Below are positions 15,515 to 18,274 of a stretch of 18,274 nucleotides of DNA, piece after piece; positions within the stretch are counted from its first letter, which is position 1, and every line of letters starts with the position of its first letter. The notes under the pieces are model-generated. The model was not told the origin of the DNA. It searched no databases and was given only the letters and a program-made list of their open reading frames with translations. Location of the stretch: assembly GCA_034440515.1 (NCBI GenBank), contig JAWXCF010000075.1, forward strand, positions 1 to 18,274, written 5' to 3'. Both the position numbers and the translations under genes were made by a program. Source of the DNA: JAWXCF01 sp034440515. GTDB lineage: Bacteria; Bacteroidota; Bacteroidia; CAILMK01.

Positions 15515-16387
15515 ATGGACTTTATTGACTACTATAAAATACTAGAAATAGATAAAAAAGCTAGTGAAGCCGATGTTAAGAAATCATATCGCAGACTGGC
15601 CAGAAAACTACACCCTGACCTTAACCCAAATGATAGAGAAGCAAATAAAAAATTTCAGGCAATAAATGAAGCCAACGACGTATTAAGTGACCCCGATAAA
15701 AGAAAGAAATACGATCAATATGGTAAAAATTGGCAACACGCAGACCAGATTGATCAACAAGAGCAACAACGCCAATCTAACCAATACACACAACATTTTA
15801 CAAGTGAAGATGAGGCAGATTATTCCAGTTTTTTTGAATCTATGTTTAGCGGCTCAGAACGTCGAAGTCAAACCCAATACAGAGGGAAAGATTATAATTC
15901 AGAATTCACGCTAAGCCTAATAGATGCAATGGAAACCCATCAGCAAACTTTAACTGTAAATGGTAAAAATATCCGCATTACCATACCAGCAGGTATAGAA
16001 AACGGGCACGTCATAAAATTAAAATACCACGGTTACGAAGGTGCAAACGGAGGTCCAGCCGGTGATTTATACATTAAATTTATGATTAGCCCTAATCCTA
16101 ACTTTAAACGACTGGGAAATGATTTATTTACAATAGCCAACATAGATTTATACCTTGCTATGCTGGGTGGTGAAACTACTATAGATACAATGAATGGGAA
16201 AGTAAAATTAAAAGTCAAACCTGAAACTCAGAATGGTACTAGAGTAAGACTAAAGGGGAAAGGATTTCCCATATATAAAAAAGAAGGTGAAGCTGGAGAC
16301 TTAAATGTTACCTATGCAATAAAATTACCTACTAAACTTACAGAACAACAAAAAACATTATTCACCGAATTGTCTAAACTAAATTAA
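15515..16387 (+). CDS. cbpA: CbpA-like DnaJ-class co-chaperone
   Basis: A 290-residue type II J-domain protein. The J-domain covers about 4-66, with the HPD tripeptide at 33-35 (essential for stimulating DnaK ATP hydrolysis) and the typical KKFQAINEANDVLSDPDKRKKYDQYG ending. The following linker (about 70-120) is rich in Gln, Ser and Asp rather than Gly/Phe, and there is no Cys-rich zinc-finger region, which distinguishes it from DnaJ. Two C-terminal peptide-binding beta-domains follow (RITIPAGIENGHVIKLKYHGYEG and VKPETQNGTRVRLKGKGFP). It acts in the cytoplasm with DnaK, probably regulated by the CbpM encoded two nt downstream. It lies 13 nt after the ATPase gene and may be co-transcribed with the transporter. 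Confidence 0.93.
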   Translation: MDFIDYYKILEIDKKASEADVKKSYRRLARKLHPDLNPNDREANKKFQAINEANDVLSDPDKRKKYDQYGKNWQHADQIDQQEQQRQSNQYTQHFTSEDEADYSSFFESMFSGSERRSQTQYRGKDYNSEFTLSLIDAMETHQQTLTVNGKNIRITIPAGIENGHVIKLKYHGYEGANGGPAGDLYIKFMISPNPNFKRLGNDLFTIANIDLYLAMLGGETTIDTMNGKVKLKVKPETQNGTRVRLKGKGFPIYKKEGEAGDLNVTYAIKLPTKLTEQQKTLFTELSKLN

Positions 16388-16389
16388 TT

Positions 16390-16704
16390 ATGGAATCACA
16401 GAACTTGATACCGGCTACAGAGTTATGTATGTATCATAACATAGAATTATCATTCATATATTCGCTTAATGAATGCGGGTTAATAGATATTTCTAACATT
16501 GAAGAACAAATATTTGTACCTGTGGATCAGCTTAAGCAATTAGAACAATTGATGCGCTTAAATCAGGATATGGACATCAATCTAGAAGGGATTGAAACCA
16601 TTACATATCTATTACAACGCATACAAGATATGCAATTGCATATAGAGCATCTAAATAATAAGTTGTCATTCTATGAGGCTGAGGAAATGATTGAATTTAA
16701 GTAA
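16390..16704 (+). CDS. cbpM: CbpM-like chaperone modulator
   Basis: A 104-residue MerR-like protein directly after cbpA. In the CbpM family this small helix-turn-helix-like protein binds the CbpA J-domain and limits its activity. Visible features are an N-terminal helical region (IPATELCMYHNIELSFIYSLNECGLI) with the expected MerR-type DNA-binding-fold pattern, a conserved IFVPVDQLKQLEQLMRLNQDMDINLEGIE segment, and a C-terminal coiled coil (YLLQRIQDMQLHIEHLNNKL). Length agrees with known CbpM proteins. Position and homology-like motifs together make the assignment reliable even though the sequence is short. Its TAA stop abuts the convergent stop (16705-16707) of the YdeI-like relic. Confidence 0.88.
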   Translation: MESQNLIPATELCMYHNIELSFIYSLNECGLIDISNIEEQIFVPVDQLKQLEQLMRLNQDMDINLEGIETITYLLQRIQDMQLHIEHLNNKLSFYEAEEMIEFK

Positions 16705-17037
16705 CTACTTACCATAATCCATCAATCCCTTCCCCTGTAGGATTCGTTCGATAGATTTTTCTATTCGTCCCGCACTTTTTACTTTGTTTGGGTACAGCGA
16801 AATAAAATGAATACCCACGTTGGCAGCCAAGGCTTAGTGCCGCAAATGCTGACTTGAGTTCGGGTATTTGGTCAAGTATTGTTTGTAATTCCTCAGAATG
16901 CTTAGTTCCCTTTTCTCTATTGGCTCTACTTCTTAATCCAGATTTTTCTACTTCCACTGCAGCAAGTATATATTGCTTTATTACTTTCTCCATATCAAAT
17001 ACTTCTCGTACATCAGTAAATCTCATTTGACGACAAT
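16705..17037 (-). pseudogene. Truncated, frameshifted YdeI/OmpD-associated (bacteriocin-protection) gene
   Basis: From ATG 17026 the open frame reads MRFTDVREVFDMEKVIKQYI, VEVEKSGLRS, then IPELKSAFAALSLGCQRGYS and FYFAVPKQSK. These match the C-terminal half of YdeI/OmpD-associated proteins (RFTNVQEI; LKAAFEALTPGRQRGYILYFSAPKQSK). After KQSK the frame becomes unlike the family, but the +1 frame gives SAGRIEKSIERILQGKGLMD, the expected RIEKC...ILxGKGLND ending, with a TAG stop at 16705-16707. Removing one T from the TTTTT run at 16776-16780 would restore it. The N-terminal DUF1801-like half (about 85 residues) is absent: upstream the frame reads only CRQ before running into the hsdR scrap. So the gene is truncated at its 5' end and frameshifted near its 3' end. 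A sequencing error could cause the frameshift but not the missing half. Confidence 0.75.
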
Positions 17038-17109
17038 ATAAGTATAACCTAAATTTTGTAGATAAGATAATGCGATTTCTTATATTTCGTTTTCAGTAAT
17101 ACTTGCCAT
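17030..17109 (-). pseudogene. 5' scrap of a type I restriction subunit R gene (hsdR)
   Basis: Starting at ATG 17107-17109 the minus strand reads MASITENEI, a TAA stop (17080-17082), then EIALSYLQNLGYTYI in the same frame. Bacteroidota HsdR proteins begin with just this pattern (ITE.EIE..AL.YL..LGY.YI). The sequence then loses the family pattern and runs into the YdeI-like fragment near 17035, so nearly all of hsdR has been deleted. It starts only 18 nt after the subtilase stop, on the same strand, which suggests that hsdR once followed the protease gene directly. It is too short for certainty, but the residue pattern is distinctive. Confidence 0.55.
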
Positions 17110-17127
17110 TGGTTTTATCTATGAAGT

Positions 17128-18274
17128 TTAAATTTCGATAGGTATTTTGATCATATTTTTAACTGTAGTGTAAAGCTCAATGTTTTGCTCGGGAGTTTCA
17201 AGTGATACAATCAGCGAATACCTTGTTCTATTTTCTACCTGCCCCAAATGTTTTCTTTCCCTCCACCAACCAATAACAGGATAAACAGCTATAAAATGAC
17301 AAGTTGCTAATTCTCCCGCAGCGCTTTCCCAATAGTCAGAATGTATTGAGCCATTACTTCTATTTTTTACACCAATCGCCCATCTGTCACTACTTCCTGT
17401 AGGTACATTTACTTGTTCGTCCCTTTCTCTGGCAGCTACATTAATTCGTTTTCTAAAATTGTCTTCATCTTCGCCGACATTATTAATGTCAAAACGTAAA
17501 CCGTGAGATTGATAACGGTACTTATCTTTCCATCCGATTTCACCTGCACCCGGCTGAATGAAATAAGAAAGTGTAATTTTTAATTTTACAGGGATCCCCG
17601 ACATAGACAATAATAAATCCCTTGGCCAAGGAAAATTAAATAAATGGATTTCATTGGTTTCAGGCTGGCGTTTATCATTATATCCAAAAGGTTGAATGCT
17701 TTCTTGCGATACAAATGTTAAAGCACTTTCTTCACTATATAAAGCCTTATTTAGATCCGGATTGCCGTATCCAAACACTTTCAGTAGCTTATTATAATCA
17801 CCTCTATTATTAGCTTTTACATTTAATTGCCGGAGCATTGCATCGTTCCATTTAGCTGAATGAACCATTAATCCTCTGATAGTTTCCTGCCACGCATCTG
17901 GGTATTGATAAGCAATTTTAGCTGCAAACCAAGATGCTTGTGCAGTTGCCGCACTCGTAGCATTTATCGTATCAAAATGTTTTTTTTGTATAGATTTAGA
18001 CGTGGACAACAATTCCAAATCATAGTGCTGTGTTACAGAATTGTCAGGGCCTTTTAAAAGATTACCTCCTTCAAATACAATATCCGGCTTGTTAGGCCAT
18101 TTCTTTTCCCAATTGACAGAAGTAGTACTAAAAGGAGAAAGTTCCCCTTCTCTAGCTACATAAGTGTAACCTTCGTAAACTGGATCATTTGTTTGAATCT
18201 TTTCTGTATAAGCACCAACTACAACTGCATTCCAAGATTGGGCAGGGTTTTCTACAGTATTTTCAAAATTCGAC
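17128..18274 (-). CDS. IetS-like subtilisin-family (S8) serine protease, 3' part
   Basis: About 381 residues run open from the window edge to the TAA at 17128; the start and the N-terminal catalytic Asp and His lie beyond 18274. Visible in order: NPAQSWNAVVVGAYTE, then WPNKPDIVFEGGN, then INATSAATAQASWFAAKIA holding the catalytic Ser (AGT at 17953-17955), then a long C-terminal domain with YRYQSHGLRFDI and VYPVIGWWRERKH. This arrangement fits the S8 proteases encoded next to an AAA ATPase (IetS of IetAS-type systems, a reported phage-defence candidate). The usual Gly before Thr-Ser is Ala here. A TTG at 18018 could start a shorter product, but conserved protease sequence continues upstream of it, so the gene is longer. 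No signal peptide can be judged. The ATPase partner, if present, lies outside the window on the right. Confidence 0.82.
   Translation of the reverse strand, partial: SNFENTVENPAQSWNAVVVGAYTEKIQTNDPVYEGYTYVAREGELSPFSTTSVNWEKKWPNKPDIVFEGGNLLKGPDNSVTQHYDLELLSTSKSIQKKHFDTINATSAATAQASWFAAKIAYQYPDAWQETIRGLMVHSAKWNDAMLRQLNVKANNRGDYNKLLKVFGYGNPDLNKALYSEESALTFVSQESIQPFGYNDKRQPETNEIHLFNFPWPRDLLLSMSGIPVKLKITLSYFIQPGAGEIGWKDKYRYQSHGLRFDINNVGEDEDNFRKRINVAARERDEQVNVPTGSSDRWAIGVKNRSNGSIHSDYWESAAGELATCHFIAVYPVIGWWRERKHLGQVENRTRYSLIVSLETPEQNIELYTTVKNMIKIPIEI

Noticed and set aside
16776..16780. Programmed frameshift in the YdeI-like gene
   Set aside because: There is no stimulatory structure or family precedent, and the gene also lacks its N-terminal half, so plain decay is simpler.

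Overview
The window looks like a chromosomal segment from an AT-rich member of the Bacteroidota, probably the Chitinophagales/Sphingobacteriales side. The evidence is a good Bacteroidota-type promoter (TTTG, 19-nt spacer, TATCTTTG) ahead of a tRNA gene, many short lipoprotein signals ending in a lipobox Cys, weak Shine-Dalgarno sequences, a DUF2147 protein, an eIF1/SUI1-like protein and a stand-alone B12-binding mutase domain. No species can be named from the sequence alone.

Layout. Positions 1-411 (+) are the wreck of a serine dehydrogenase proteinase (SDH/ClpP-like) gene. 392-2993 (-) is a compact run of a DUF2147 secreted protein, a small ExoX-C-like protein and acetyl-CoA synthetase (acs). 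Next come a stand-alone cobalamin-binding domain (3033-3449, -), an acidic unknown protein (3526-3936, -) and an eIF1-like factor (4038-4376, +). 4379-10658 (-) is a five-gene operon read from right to left: a family 5 solute-binding lipoprotein, DppB-like and DppC-like permeases, a TPR lipoprotein and a TolB/PD40 beta-propeller lipoprotein. It has no ATPase gene. tRNA-Ser(GCT) and tRNA-Pro(TGG) follow at 10816-11038, each with a hairpin terminator. About 1 kb without an intact gene then contains a badly decayed DUF4256 gene on the minus strand (about 11250-11822).

12058-16704 (+) is a tightly packed cluster: a small membrane protein with two CxxC pairs, then an HlyD-like lipoprotein adaptor, an FtsX/DevC-like permease and a LolD/DevA-like ATPase forming one tripartite transporter, and finally the co-chaperone CbpA with its modulator CbpM. 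The right end (16705-18274, -) is an accessory, defence-like zone. It holds a 3' fragment of a large subtilisin-family protease resembling IetS (partner of the AAA ATPase IetA), a 5' scrap of a type I restriction hsdR gene interrupted by a stop, and a frameshifted, N-terminally truncated YdeI/OmpD-associated gene fused to that scrap.

The core of the window is ordinary metabolism, transport and chaperone biology. The unexpected part is four separate broken genes in 18 kb (SDH protease, DUF4256, hsdR, YdeI-like). They indicate gene decay around accessory loci and explain the stretches that otherwise look empty.
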